A stretch of DNA of 64,000 bases from Tateyamaria pelophila (GTDB lineage: Bacteria; Pseudomonadota; Alphaproteobacteria; Rhodobacterales; Rhodobacteraceae), in contig NZ_JAIMIA010000004.1 of assembly GCF_019966495.1 (NCBI RefSeq), positions 1-64,000 on the forward strand. The letters run 5' to 3'. Under the pieces are notes generated by a model. The model saw only the letters and a program-made list of their open reading frames with translations, had not been told where the DNA came from and did no database searches. The position numbers and the translations under genes are program-made. Every line of letters begins with the position of its first letter. The stretch's first letter is position 1. Shown one piece after another: positions 50,470-59,689 of this stretch.

Positions 50470-51608
50470 GTCAGCGATTTTTGAAAAATTCGGTAGGTCT
50501 TGTAGTGGCGACCGCCCATCTGTTCGGCCAGTCGGTTCATCGCGGTATTGTCTTCCAGGACCCATGACATCTCAAGCGTTTCGATGCCGCGTTTTTCGAC
50601 TTCGCGGTACATTTTGGCCATGATGCTGCCGGTCATGAACGGGCCCAGCATGCTGTTGAGGTATTTCTTGCGCACACCCAGCAGGGGAACGCGGGCGGAT
50701 TTCAGGCCTTTTACCTTGAGGCGCCACAAGAGCCTGGCCCAGCCAAACGGCAAAAGCTTGCCGTTCAGGTCGGCGATGGCTTCGTTGATGTTGGGCAGGC
50801 AGACCAGAAAGGCGGCCGGATCGCCATCCATCTCGACAAACCAAACGAGGTCCGGGACGATCAGCGGTTTGAGCTGATTGGCCATATGCGCGACTTCGTC
50901 ATCGGCCATGGGAACAAAGCCCCAGTTTTCGGACCATGCATCGTTAAATATCTGGACGAGCCGGCCCACTTCAGCGCGGTAATCCTTCATATTGATCGGG
51001 CGCACCACCATGCCCTTGGTCGGCGCGCGTTTTTCAAAGGCCTTCAGCGTTGCAGGCAGTTCACCGCCGACATTCCACACATAGGCATTCAGATCGCGAC
51101 CCTTGTGATAGCCCAAGGCCTCCAGATGCCGGGCCACATACCCGTAGTCATGGCCCATCATCATCATCGGAACAGTGTCGCGCCCGTTGATCAGCAGGCC
51201 GGTCTCTTCGTTGATATTCAGGTTGAACGGGCCAAAAACCACAGTCGCGCCGTGATCGCGCAACCAAGCTTCAGCTGTTTCCGTCAGGGCCTTGAAAATG
51301 GCAGGGTCATCTTCGGCGGCGATCATACCGAAATGCCCCTCTTCGGCGCTACGCTGTTTTGCAACCAAAGGGTCCATTTGCGCACTGATGCGGCCCACGA
51401 CCGCATCGCCGCGTTTGGCGAGCCACAGCTTGACCGTGGCACGCTTGAGGTAGGGGTTCTTCTTGGGGTCCAGAACCTCCCGCCGCTCCAGAAAAAGCGG
51501 GGGGATCCATGTCGGATCGTCCTGATGCAGCCGGTATGGCAGCTTGATAAAGGCATCCATTTCCGCCGCTGTGTCGACCGGAACAATAACGAGCGGGGCT
51601 TCACTCAC
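50466..51608 (-). CDS. GNAT-family acyltransferase, bacterial ceramide synthase candidate
   Basis: A 380-aa protein with a GNAT-like fold; the N-terminal FIKLPYRLHQDDPTWIPPLFLERREVL and the block FGPFNLNINEETGLLI mark its family. I judge it homologous to Caulobacter bCerS, which N-acylates 3-ketosphinganine. The C-terminal domain around IETLEMSWVLEDNTAMNRLAEQMGG is the acetyl-CoA-type fold. GTG 51608 is the start. It lies between a fatty acid hydroxylase (27-base gap) and the MobA-like gene. A simple N-acetyltransferase is the alternative. Confidence 0.7.
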   Translation of the reverse strand: MSEAPLVIVPVDTAAEMDAFIKLPYRLHQDDPTWIPPLFLERREVLDPKKNPYLKRATVKLWLAKRGDAVVGRISAQMDPLVAKQRSAEEGHFGMIAAEDDPAIFKALTETAEAWLRDHGATVVFGPFNLNINEETGLLINGRDTVPMMMMGHDYGYVARHLEALGYHKGRDLNAYVWNVGGELPATLKAFEKRAPTKGMVVRPINMKDYRAEVGRLVQIFNDAWSENWGFVPMADDEVAHMANQLKPLIVPDLVWFVEMDGDPAAFLVCLPNINEAIADLNGKLLPFGWARLLWRLKVKGLKSARVPLLGVRKKYLNSMLGPFMTGSIMAKMYREVEKRGIETLEMSWVLEDNTAMNRLAEQMGGRHYKTYRIFQKSLT

Positions 51609-51635
51609 GGGCGGTATTCCAATTGTTGGGGCGCG

Positions 51636-52391
51636 TTACGCCTGTTGTCGCGCCGATGGGGGACGATCCCGTGGCATATGCCCGCTTTCTTCTGCCACCC
51701 AAGGGTATTTCTTGGCCTTTTCGACGTCGTAGCCAAGGTTGTAGACAGTAGGGCTGCGCGGACGGTCCTTGGCCTTGTCATAATACGTCCCCAGCGCCTT
51801 ATCCACGGCAAAGCTGGTGATCCCGTAATTGCCATCTTCGTGGTGGAAGTGGTGCAACAGGTGGTGCTCTTTCATGTATTTCAGGTATTTGTTCCTGGGT
51901 TTGAAGTTCAGGTGCTGGATGCAGTGCACAAATTCATAGACGCATGTTGTCAGAAGGCCCGCAGCCAGACCCGACGCCGCCCCGGCAGGGCCTGCGATCG
52001 CCCAACCGACAGGAATGGTCACAACGACGATGGTCGGCAAGGTCGTGTAAAGCGCGCCGAACAGAACGTCGAGGCGATGGGGGTCCTGGTGGTGATCGAA
52101 ATGAATACGCTTCCAGATCGCGGCGGTCGACTTCCAGCGATAAAGGTATGTGCTGTGCAAGACGAAGCGGTGCAAAAGGTACCAGACCACCGGGTAGAGC
52201 GCCACAACGGCAGCCGCCGCCACGAGCGGCCCAACCCAGCCAGAGCCAAAATAGAAGGCAGCGATGATCGAGATGATCGCGAGCCCGAAATACGCCTGAA
52301 TGGCGTAGAAGGTGCAATAGGCCTTCACGAGATCAGGCAGGGTCATTTTGCCCAGATCGAAACTGCGGCCTTTCCATGTGGCAACAAACAT
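51636..52391 (-). CDS. fatty acid hydroxylase/sterol desaturase family protein
   Basis: A 251-aa inner-membrane di-iron enzyme. The histidine boxes are HRFVLH, HFDHHQDPH, HCIQH and HHLLHHFHH, all present, with about four membrane segments. This family hydroxylates or desaturates lipids, including sphinganine C4 and carotenoids. Its place at the head of the ceramide-synthase-like operon makes hydroxylation of the sphingoid or acyl chain likely. The ATG at 52391 follows AAGGGA. Confidence 0.86.
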   Translation of the reverse strand: MFVATWKGRSFDLGKMTLPDLVKAYCTFYAIQAYFGLAIISIIAAFYFGSGWVGPLVAAAAVVALYPVVWYLLHRFVLHSTYLYRWKSTAAIWKRIHFDHHQDPHRLDVLFGALYTTLPTIVVVTIPVGWAIAGPAGAASGLAAGLLTTCVYEFVHCIQHLNFKPRNKYLKYMKEHHLLHHFHHEDGNYGITSFAVDKALGTYYDKAKDRPRSPTVYNLGYDVEKAKKYPWVAEESGHMPRDRPPSARQQA

Positions 52392-52540
52392 TGTCGCATC
52401 CCTTTCACTTGGAGCGTTTGGACTGGGTAGATAGTCCTCCGGTCCCTGCATGTCCAGTTCACGGATTGTCGCAGATTACGCAACAAAATAAGGGTGTTTC
52501 AATATGTTTCACCAATTGTTACCGGCAGGTTTTGCGCGGA

Positions 52541-53746
52541 TCAGGTGAGGAAGGGTTCGTGCCGAGCCCTGGGGTAAAGCCAAGCAGTGCGCGCGGCATG
52601 CCACACAAAGGTCAGCCCCTGCCAAGCCGTAATGAACAGGAATGCGGCGGATCCAAACCCGAGGGCGACCCCGAGGGTGAACACGACCAGATTGACGTTG
52701 CGTCGCGCGATCCAGGTGCGCACCGTGCCGTCCAATGGCGTCACCGCGTGCAGGCCCCGTTTGAACCGGGCCTTGGCGACCATCAATGCCAGACGGTCCG
52801 CGATATAAAACAGGGTCAACCAGAGGGTGGCCGCATAAAGCGGGGCCTCGGACCCGGCGGCAACGAGGCCCGCCGCCCATGCCCAATACCAGAACGGCGG
52901 ATGCACGATATCGAGCCCGTGATCCAGTATATTCCCGATGGGTGAATCCGTCAGCGTCAGACGCGCCAATTTGCCGTCAACGCTGTCCAGAATGGTCATG
53001 CTGTAGGCGGCGACAAAGCCTGCAAACCAATAACCGTAGGCAAACAAGGGAACGGCCAGAATGGTCAGGAAAATGCTGAACACCGTCACCATGTTCGGTG
53101 TGATGCGCCAGCGGATGCACAATCGGGTCAATTGCCACACGATCGGCGGATACACCCACTTCGTCATGAAGTCGGTCGAGCCCTTGTAGTTCAGATGGAA
53201 GAGGCGTTTCTCCAGTTCGGCACGGTGCTGATCGTCGGCCACGCGCTCCAGCAGGAACGGCACGTTGCGGCGCAGATTGCCAACAAAATCAGGCAACTCA
53301 TCTGGCGTGATTTCGCGAATGGTGCCCGCCGCGCGCAAATGCTCTGCTGCCGCGTGCAATGATGTCGTGTTTGTGGGCGGCGGTGTGCCCTTGGTAAGCC
53401 GAAGAACGGCGGTATCCTTGCTGGCCGGATGGCCCAGGAAACAGGCGGGATCGGTCTCCTGCATCAGCAGTGGCAACAGGCGCGCATCGATGACCGCGCC
53501 ACCATCCAGCGCCAATACCGGGCCGTCCACCTTATCCAGATAGGCCGAGAGACGTTCACCAACCGTGCCTGTATCGTCGAGAACCGTGTATCTCGCGTCC
53601 GCTTTAGTGTCTGCAACGCCCGAAATCACCACCTTGACCGATGGATCGCCCGCCTTTGCAATGGAGCGCAAAATGCGCTCCAGCGTTGTGAAGCCGAAAA
53701 GGCGCGGGGCGCCGGCCACCGGCTCTGCATCAATCCAGATATGCAT
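52541..53746 (-). CDS. CDP-alcohol phosphatidyltransferase with N-terminal degenerate NTP-transferase-like domain
   Basis: A 401-aa protein. Residues about 190-400 form a CDP-alcohol phosphotransferase with the canonical DGxxARx8Gx3Dx3D motif (Asp257, Gly258, Ala261, Arg262, Gly271, Asp275, Asp279) and six or so membrane helices. Residues 1-180 look like an NTP-transferase fold that has lost its GxGxR loop, a layout like the inositol-phosphate cytidylyltransferase/DIPP synthase fusions. It would join a CDP-activated lipid or alcohol to an acceptor. lptG lies 12 bases upstream in the same run. Confidence 0.85.
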   Translation of the reverse strand: MHIWIDAEPVAGAPRLFGFTTLERILRSIAKAGDPSVKVVISGVADTKADARYTVLDDTGTVGERLSAYLDKVDGPVLALDGGAVIDARLLPLLMQETDPACFLGHPASKDTAVLRLTKGTPPPTNTTSLHAAAEHLRAAGTIREITPDELPDFVGNLRRNVPFLLERVADDQHRAELEKRLFHLNYKGSTDFMTKWVYPPIVWQLTRLCIRWRITPNMVTVFSIFLTILAVPLFAYGYWFAGFVAAYSMTILDSVDGKLARLTLTDSPIGNILDHGLDIVHPPFWYWAWAAGLVAAGSEAPLYAATLWLTLFYIADRLALMVAKARFKRGLHAVTPLDGTVRTWIARRNVNLVVFTLGVALGFGSAAFLFITAWQGLTFVWHAARTAWLYPRARHEPFLT

Positions 53747-53758
53747 ATGAGGGGCCCA

Positions 53759-54811
53759 CTACCTTTCGAAACGGAACAGAAAAAATGCCGATATGCCGGT
53801 AAAGATGAAGAGCGGCGTCCAGGCGGCAAAGGTCGGGCCAAGCACGCCGGCCTTCCCGAGAGACGCGAACATGCCGTCGACGACCAGAAACGTCAAGCCG
53901 AGCACGAGAGCCAGTGCCGCGCCCAGTTGCGGCCCGCCGGACCGGCTCATGCCCCGAATGGTTGAGGCGGCAATGAGCATCATCACAAGCGATGTCAGCG
54001 GCCCGACGGACCGGCGCGCCAATTCGGTACTGTAAACCGACGGATCGGCGCTTGAACTCCAGTCGACAGACAGAACTTGGCCAAGCGTGCCTTTTGACAG
54101 TTGTTCGGGACGCGCGATCAGGTCCAGAATAACCTGTGGATCGGGTCCGCCGGGCCAAGGCTTTACCGCCGTTTTGATGGTTTCGGACGACGTCTGGGAG
54201 AGTATGGTTTCGGCGGCATCATAAAGCTGCCATTCCGACCCTTCGAATTTCGCCGTCGTCGCCGTGACGCGCGCGATCAGACGACCTGCTTCATCCCGCT
54301 CGAAAAAGCTCAGACCCATCAGCGTCTGGCCGTCGCGCGAAACTTCACTGATCCGCACAAGGTTATCCTCGCCGCGCAGCCATTGCGTCCCGCCCCGGTT
54401 CAGAAGCGGTTCCCACCACTCGATAAAGGCCTGTTGCGACGCAGGGGCCACCCTGTCGGCCAGAATGAAATGCCCCAGCACGACCATCAGACAGGCGGGA
54501 ATACCCAAGGCTGCAATCCGAAGTGGCGACATGCCGGTGGCGCGCAGTACGATCAATTCGCTGTGATTGGCCAGTGCGAGAATGCCCATGGTGCTGCCGA
54601 TCAGGACAGACAGCGGGATCAATCGCTCGACAATCGTGGGCACCCTGTATCCGGCAAACAGGACCACGTCGGCGACGCTGCCGCGCCGCTCGAGGATATC
54701 CTCGATGTTGTCGATCAGATCCATCAGCACCAAGAGCGCCGCGAAGGCCAGCAAGACCGACAGGATACGGACTCCGAGGACCCAACCGAAATAGCCAATG
54801 AGAACTCTCAC
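53759..54811 (-). CDS. lptG: LptG-family permease, probable sphingolipid-locus paralogue
   Basis: A 350-aa YjgP/YjgQ permease. Three membrane helices at the N-terminus (to about residue 110), a periplasmic beta-jellyroll and three C-terminal helices are seen. LptG with LptF and the ATPase LptB extracts lipopolysaccharide from the inner membrane. Here the pair lacks the usual lptD-surA-pdxA-ksgA neighbours and instead is embedded in the lipid locus, which suggests a second, dedicated pair. It overlaps lptF by four bases. Confidence 0.85.
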   Translation of the reverse strand: MRVLIGYFGWVLGVRILSVLLAFAALLVLMDLIDNIEDILERRGSVADVVLFAGYRVPTIVERLIPLSVLIGSTMGILALANHSELIVLRATGMSPLRIAALGIPACLMVVLGHFILADRVAPASQQAFIEWWEPLLNRGGTQWLRGEDNLVRISEVSRDGQTLMGLSFFERDEAGRLIARVTATTAKFEGSEWQLYDAAETILSQTSSETIKTAVKPWPGGPDPQVILDLIARPEQLSKGTLGQVLSVDWSSSADPSVYSTELARRSVGPLTSLVMMLIAASTIRGMSRSGGPQLGAALALVLGLTFLVVDGMFASLGKAGVLGPTFAAWTPLFIFTGISAFFLFRFER

Positions 54812-56016
54812 TCCGAGGGCTGCCTTTTTGGCCAGATCCGCTTTTTCATCGCCTGGAACACACTGTCGACGCGGTCAAAGAACTGTTCGAACTTGTTGGG
54901 GCGCAAACGTTGGTCGATTTGCCAGAACATATTGATACAAAACAGTGAAAACAGGCCAAAGGGAACCCAGAGCCCGACCAGCGGAGAGACAACGCCAAGC
55001 CCCACAAGCCCTTCGCCCACTTCCAGTGAATAGTGATAGAGAAGCAGCAGAATGGCAGCCGTGGCCACCGCCGGGCCGCGCCTGCGCCGTTTGGCGGCGA
55101 TCCCCATGGGCACCGCGAGGAAGGGCATGGTGGCCACGGAAATCGATCTGACAAGGCGACCGTTGACTTCGGCATTCAGCTTTGTCTGTTCAATCGCGTC
55201 TTTGGGGTCTGCGCCGGGTTGCGGTTGGGTGTTGCGTTTCCAAAGCTCGCCCAGCGTCAATTCACGCTGATCGTTTCCGCGCTCCCGAAACGGCGTTGGT
55301 TCAAATGGAAAGTCAGGCGTAAAAGTGAGCTTGCCCAGGTACAGGGTATACGGCGCTTGTCCGGGTTGCTCAATGATCTGAACGACGTTTTCCAGAACGA
55401 TCTTCGTCTCGCCGGTGTCTGGGCTCGTGGTCACCTGACCATTCGCCGCCGTTATCGTCATTTCCTGACCGTCATCGGAAATTTGGTGCACAAAGACGCC
55501 GCTCAGGCCGCGGTCATCCAGATCGATCTCGTTCGCAAGGATCGTCAGACCCTTGGCGGGGGCGAAGAAGGTTTGCGCCGAAATAGCCTCGGTCCAGACA
55601 GCGTGGGTCGCGGCATGCCGAATGGCGCGGTATCCGTAGCGGCTATAGGGTTGCAGATAACCCAGAAGCAACACGCTCAGGATCGACAGGATTACGCCCG
55701 CCACGATCACGGTGCGCGCCATCCGCCGCACGGATGCGCCTGATCCCAGAATGACGTCCAGTTCGTTATTGTCGCCCAGTTGCGCCATGAGCAGCAGAAT
55801 GCTGATGAAAAACGCGGCCGGAAGGGCTAGGCCCAGGTAATGTGGCAGCAGGTTGGCGGCCATTTGCAGAACCAGCCCGAAGGCCGCGTTATTGGCCGCG
55901 GCAAATTCGAACAACCGCAGGACCCGCTCCAGGATCAGCGTCAGCAGCACGATGCTGAGCGCGATCATCAGGCGGCGCATCGTCTGCGAAAGCACGTATT
56001 TGTCTAGGATGGTCAT
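54808..56016 (-). CDS. lptF: LptF-family permease, probable sphingolipid-locus paralogue
   Basis: A 402-aa partner of LptG with six membrane helices and a large periplasmic jellyroll. Seen are DKYVLSQTMRRLMIALSIVLLTLILERVLRL, then SILLLMAQLGDNNELDVILGSGASVRRM, typical of LptF, and the C-terminal helices from about 290. It follows the HIT gene by 21 bases and overlaps lptG. No lptB, lptA or lptC is visible in the window. Confidence 0.87.
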   Translation of the reverse strand: MTILDKYVLSQTMRRLMIALSIVLLTLILERVLRLFEFAAANNAAFGLVLQMAANLLPHYLGLALPAAFFISILLLMAQLGDNNELDVILGSGASVRRMARTVIVAGVILSILSVLLLGYLQPYSRYGYRAIRHAATHAVWTEAISAQTFFAPAKGLTILANEIDLDDRGLSGVFVHQISDDGQEMTITAANGQVTTSPDTGETKIVLENVVQIIEQPGQAPYTLYLGKLTFTPDFPFEPTPFRERGNDQRELTLGELWKRNTQPQPGADPKDAIEQTKLNAEVNGRLVRSISVATMPFLAVPMGIAAKRRRRGPAVATAAILLLLYHYSLEVGEGLVGLGVVSPLVGLWVPFGLFSLFCINMFWQIDQRLRPNKFEQFFDRVDSVFQAMKKRIWPKRQPSE

Positions 56017-56037
56017 ATGAACCTGTTGCGCCCCGGA

Positions 56038-56487
56038 TCAGAGGTCTGACCAGTGGTGTCGCAGCGCATCGACGAGGCGTTTCGTCGTTGCGTCATCCAT
56101 TGAAACCGCCTGCGCCAGCTGTGGGGGACCCGGCCATCCGGCATCATTGACGGTCATCTCCTCAAAGGTTCGGCTACCGTCATAGCGGGGGATCACGTGA
56201 AAATGCACATCATTGTCGACCATCATCAACATCAGGTAGTTGATCTTTTCATAGTGCACCATGTCGCGCAGCATATGCTCGATCTTGTCGATGACCGGCT
56301 TGAGGCCTGCAAACCCTTCGGCGCTCACATCGCCAAACGCACTGACCGGTTCACGGCTGATCAGAACAAGCGACCCCAGGGTGACCTGCTCGGGGCGCAA
56401 CAGCACAGTCCAATGCTCCGTTTCGCCGATCACAGTGGCGGGATGGCCAAACTTCGTCATTGTGCTGTTTGGGGGATTGTCATGCAT
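56038..56487 (-). CDS. HIT-family hydrolase
   Basis: A 149-aa HIT-fold protein. The active-site strand reads VDNDVHFHVIPRYDG, with two of the three histidines of HxHxH plus a variant first position. HIT proteins hydrolyse or transfer nucleoside monophosphates, for example in AP4A or adenylated/cytidylated intermediates. Its place ahead of lptF, among nucleotidyl- and CDP-alcohol transferases, hints at action on an NMP-linked lipid intermediate. Confidence 0.8.
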   Translation of the reverse strand: MHDNPPNSTMTKFGHPATVIGETEHWTVLLRPEQVTLGSLVLISREPVSAFGDVSAEGFAGLKPVIDKIEHMLRDMVHYEKINYLMLMMVDNDVHFHVIPRYDGSRTFEEMTVNDAGWPGPPQLAQAVSMDDATTKRLVDALRHHWSDL

Positions 56488-56629
56488 AATTGATCTCCGC
56501 TGCCATCGGAAAGGAGCACTGCTGCCATCCTTGGCTTTTCCATGTCACGGTTAACTGACAATTGCCGTTTACTCAAGAAGCAGGACTGTGCGACCGAAGC
56601 CACAGATGCGTCCACTATTTCCAGTTGGG

Positions 56630-57529
56630 TCAAGACAGTGGAACCTGCAAGGTCCAGCGGCCAAGGGTCTCGAACCCACGCGGCGTCAGACCACGGCCAT
56701 GCGTTGACAGACGCCAGCCAGCGTCTTCTCGGCGTACATTGATGAGGTTCCAGCGTGCTTCGTCATCCTTTTCGGAATTGAGCGCCATGGATGCGGAGGG
56801 CACGCCAAGCACCGGGATTTTGCCCTGCGGTCCGCTAATCAGGCCAAAGTGACTGTGATGCTGGTGGCCATGTAACACCAGTTCCGCACCCGTGCGCGCC
56901 AAGACCGCCCGAAACGCGGCCCGGTCGCGCAAGGCTTTGCGGCGCTTGGTCGGGTAATCCTCCGGCGGATGGTGCAGAACGACGACACGAAACACATCCT
57001 GTCCGCGCAGATCGTCCAGCACGGCCTCAAGCCGGTCCAGCTGCGCCTTGCCCAGCGTGCCCGAAGCGAACAGGGGCGGTGTCGGATTTGACGTGGACAA
57101 CATGACAAATGCGACCGGTCCGCGCTTGCGCACAAAGGGGAAGGTCACATCGGTCGCATCATCGCCCAGCATCCACGGGCTCCACAGGCCGATCCCTTCG
57201 GCGAAGGGCACGCGAACATAGGCATCGTGATTGCCCGGAATAACGGTTACGTCTTGAGGCGGACCAACCGTTTTCAACCAGTCACGCGCGGCCGCAAACT
57301 CATCGGGCAAGGCGATGTTGGTCAGATCGCCCGCCACGATTGTATGGTCCAAGTCCGCCGCCGCGATATCTTCCAGCATCGCCGTCAATACTTCAGGTCG
57401 GTGGCGCAGATGCCGTTTGCGATGCCATGACAAATATCCAAGCAGCCGTTTGTTCAGCACCTGCGTGGCCTTCACATTCGGCGTCAGGGGATTGTGCGGA
57501 TCTGACAGATGGGCGAAGGAAAGATGCAT
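56630..57529 (-). CDS. calcineurin-like metallophosphoesterase
   Basis: A 299-aa protein with all the metal motifs in order: HLSDPH near the N-terminus (D-x-H), AGDLTN, GNHDAY, VLHHPPED and GHQHHSHFG. It hydrolyses a phosphate mono- or diester. No signal peptide is seen, so it acts in the cytosol. A start at 57529 places HLSDPH seven residues in; an ATG at 57571 is possible. It may be a phosphatase of a lipid intermediate in the surrounding locus. Confidence 0.85.
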   Translation of the reverse strand: MHLSFAHLSDPHNPLTPNVKATQVLNKRLLGYLSWHRKRHLRHRPEVLTAMLEDIAAADLDHTIVAGDLTNIALPDEFAAARDWLKTVGPPQDVTVIPGNHDAYVRVPFAEGIGLWSPWMLGDDATDVTFPFVRKRGPVAFVMLSTSNPTPPLFASGTLGKAQLDRLEAVLDDLRGQDVFRVVVLHHPPEDYPTKRRKALRDRAAFRAVLARTGAELVLHGHQHHSHFGLISGPQGKIPVLGVPSASMALNSEKDDEARWNLINVRREDAGWRLSTHGRGLTPRGFETLGRWTLQVPLS

Positions 57530-57608
57530 GGCACTCGCGTTTTCGGATTGTTTCGGGTCATATATCCGCATAATCGCTACGCTGGTTTTAAGGAAAGCAA
57601 AATCCCCT

Positions 57609-58745
57609 ATGGCGACATCTGCGCACAAACAGGAAACCGCCATCGCTCCGGTCAAGCTGGTGGGCGAGGGTGTTTCGGTCTGGGGCATGACGTCCGCAGA
57701 GCGGCTGCGCCGGATGTTTGCCCGTCTGAAGGTGACGGATGTCTCCGCGTGGGACGGGGCCACACCCGCCGCCGAAGCCTGTTATGTGGTCAGCGCCGAT
57801 CACGCCTATGCCCAAGTGCTGTTGGCGGATTTGTCCAGAACGGTGGGCACGGTGCTGACTTCCAATGGCCGCCCCGTCGCCGCATATGTATCGGAGGACA
57901 GGGCCGCTAACATCGCGCAGGATATTGCCGACGGACAGCTGTCGCGCGCCGCCGATCTGACATCGTGCGAACCGGACCAGCTCAGCTCTGCTTATGACGA
58001 AACCCTGCGCAAGCGCGAAGTGCCTTATGTCATGGCGCTGACCCCCGAGACCGTGCGCGCGGTTGAACAGCGCACGTTCGATGGGTCGTACAAAGGTGTG
58101 ACGGATTTTGTCACGCTTTATTGCTGGCCCAAACCCGCCATCGCGGTCGTGCGGTGGTGTGCGACTGCGCGGATCACGCCCAACATGGTCACGACACTCA
58201 GTCTGGTGCTGGTGCTGGCGGCGATGTGGCTGTTCTGGAACGGGTTTTTCATCACGGGGATAATCGCCGCATGGTTGATGACCTTCCTCGATACGGTCGA
58301 TGGCAAGCTGGCGCGGGTCACCGTGACATCAACAAAATTCGGAAATGTCTTCGATCATGGGATCGATCTGGTGCACCCCCCGTTCTGGTACTGGGCGTGG
58401 GTCGTGGGTGTGGCCGCGACGGTGGACAACCCGCCGGATCTGACCACCGCCTTTTGGGTTACCGTGGTCGGCTATGTGGTGCAGCGACTTCAGGAAGGGA
58501 TCTTCATCAAGGCTTTCAACATGGAGATGCACATCTGGCGCCGGTTCGACAGCCTGTACCGCCTGGTCGTGGCCCGGCGCAATCCGAACCTCGCGCTTCT
58601 GACGGTCTTTGCACTCTTTGGTTATCCCGCCGAGGGTCTGATCGCGGTTGCGGTCTGGACGGCGGTTTCGCTTGTCGTACACAGCCTGCAGATCGCGCAA
58701 GCGCTGCGCGCCCCGCGTCCGCTGCAATCCTGGCTCGATCATTGA
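57609..58745 (+). CDS. CDP-alcohol phosphatidyltransferase (second copy)
   Basis: A 378-aa paralogue of the CDP-alcohol phosphotransferase at 52.5 kb. The C-terminal half has DGKLARVTVTSTKFGNVFDH with the full DGxxARx8Gx3Dx3D motif and about six membrane helices. The N-terminal 170 residues again lack a clear active NTP-transferase loop. It opens a plus-strand operon: its stop overlaps the start of the lipid kinase (TTGA), which overlaps the TAM41-like gene (ATGA). This suggests a stepwise phospholipid route. Confidence 0.86.
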   Translation: MATSAHKQETAIAPVKLVGEGVSVWGMTSAERLRRMFARLKVTDVSAWDGATPAAEACYVVSADHAYAQVLLADLSRTVGTVLTSNGRPVAAYVSEDRAANIAQDIADGQLSRAADLTSCEPDQLSSAYDETLRKREVPYVMALTPETVRAVEQRTFDGSYKGVTDFVTLYCWPKPAIAVVRWCATARITPNMVTTLSLVLVLAAMWLFWNGFFITGIIAAWLMTFLDTVDGKLARVTVTSTKFGNVFDHGIDLVHPPFWYWAWVVGVAATVDNPPDLTTAFWVTVVGYVVQRLQEGIFIKAFNMEMHIWRRFDSLYRLVVARRNPNLALLTVFALFGYPAEGLIAVAVWTAVSLVVHSLQIAQALRAPRPLQSWLDH

Positions 58746-59689
58746 AAATCGGTCTGATCAGCAATCCGCTCAGCCGTGCCAACCGCAAGAGCGGTGGGGT
58801 TGCCGCACGCGTCGCCCCAAGCGATGATATTTGCGTCGCCCAGCCGCGTGGCCATGATCAGCTTGTTGAAGATCTGATCCGCTTCGCCCGCGACGGTGTG
58901 GACGTGATCGCCATCGACGGGGGCGATGGAACGGTGCGCGATATCGTCAGCAATATTGATCAGGCATATGGCGATCACTGGCCCCTGATGGCTCTTCTGC
59001 CATCCGGCAAGACCAACGTCATTGCGGGGCAGGTGGGCCACTTCGGTACCGGACAGAAGGGATGGGAACGTTTGCTTGCCGTTCGGAAAACCGGCAAACT
59101 GGCCGACATGCAAACCCAATGCGCCGCGATCGAAATCTCATGGCCGGGCCGTGATGATCCGGTCCAGCGCGGCTTCCTGCTGGGCTTTGCGGCTTTTGCG
59201 GATGGTGTGCGGATGGCCAATCAATCGATCCATCCGATGGGCATCAACAAGGGGCTTGCCGTTGCCATGGCCATCGGCGGTGTCTTGCGCCGCAGCTTGC
59301 TGAGCGGTTCGAAAAACCGCGAAGCGTCGGGCGAAGCAGGTACGGTTCTTGTCGATGGCGCGCAGGTGAACGGCACGCGCCACTTCCTTGTTCTGGCCAG
59401 CACGCTGGACCGTCTGACGCTGGGTCTGCAACCGTTCTGGGATCAGGGCAGGGGAGCGATCAACTGGCTCGATATCTCGGCGCCACCCAAGCGCGCCGTT
59501 GTTGGCATCGTGTCGATGGCCCTGGGCAAGCGCAAAGCGTGGATGGAAGACAACGGTTATGCCAGCGGCCGCGCTGAAACGATGGAGGTCAAATTTGACC
59601 AACCCTTCGTTCTGGACGGTGAGCTTTATGAGCCCCATGGCCATATCCGGGTCGCCGCAACGCAACCTATCGGATTTGTCGGCGAATGA
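58742..59689 (+). CDS. diacylglycerol-kinase-family lipid kinase (ceramide kinase candidate)
   Basis: A 315-aa member of the DAGK/sphingosine kinase/NAD kinase superfamily. The ATP-binding segment is VIAIDGGDGTVRDIV, followed by LLPSGKTNVIAGQ. In Caulobacter a DAGK-family protein (CpgB) is the ceramide kinase of the sphingolipid locus, which makes ceramide the likely substrate here. The TTG start at 58742 overlaps the preceding stop by four bases. Confidence 0.82.
   Translation: MKIGLISNPLSRANRKSGGVAARVAPSDDICVAQPRGHDQLVEDLIRFARDGVDVIAIDGGDGTVRDIVSNIDQAYGDHWPLMALLPSGKTNVIAGQVGHFGTGQKGWERLLAVRKTGKLADMQTQCAAIEISWPGRDDPVQRGFLLGFAAFADGVRMANQSIHPMGINKGLAVAMAIGGVLRRSLLSGSKNREASGEAGTVLVDGAQVNGTRHFLVLASTLDRLTLGLQPFWDQGRGAINWLDISAPPKRAVVGIVSMALGKRKAWMEDNGYASGRAETMEVKFDQPFVLDGELYEPHGHIRVAATQPIGFVGE

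Noticed and set aside
50886-52430. 514-codon plus-strand frame opposite the bCerS-like and hydroxylase genes
   Set aside because: It covers two well-supported minus-strand genes and shows no family features.
56655-56690. tRNA-like T-arm sequence (GGTCTCGAACCC)
   Set aside because: It lies inside the metallophosphoesterase coding sequence and no cloverleaf can be formed around it.
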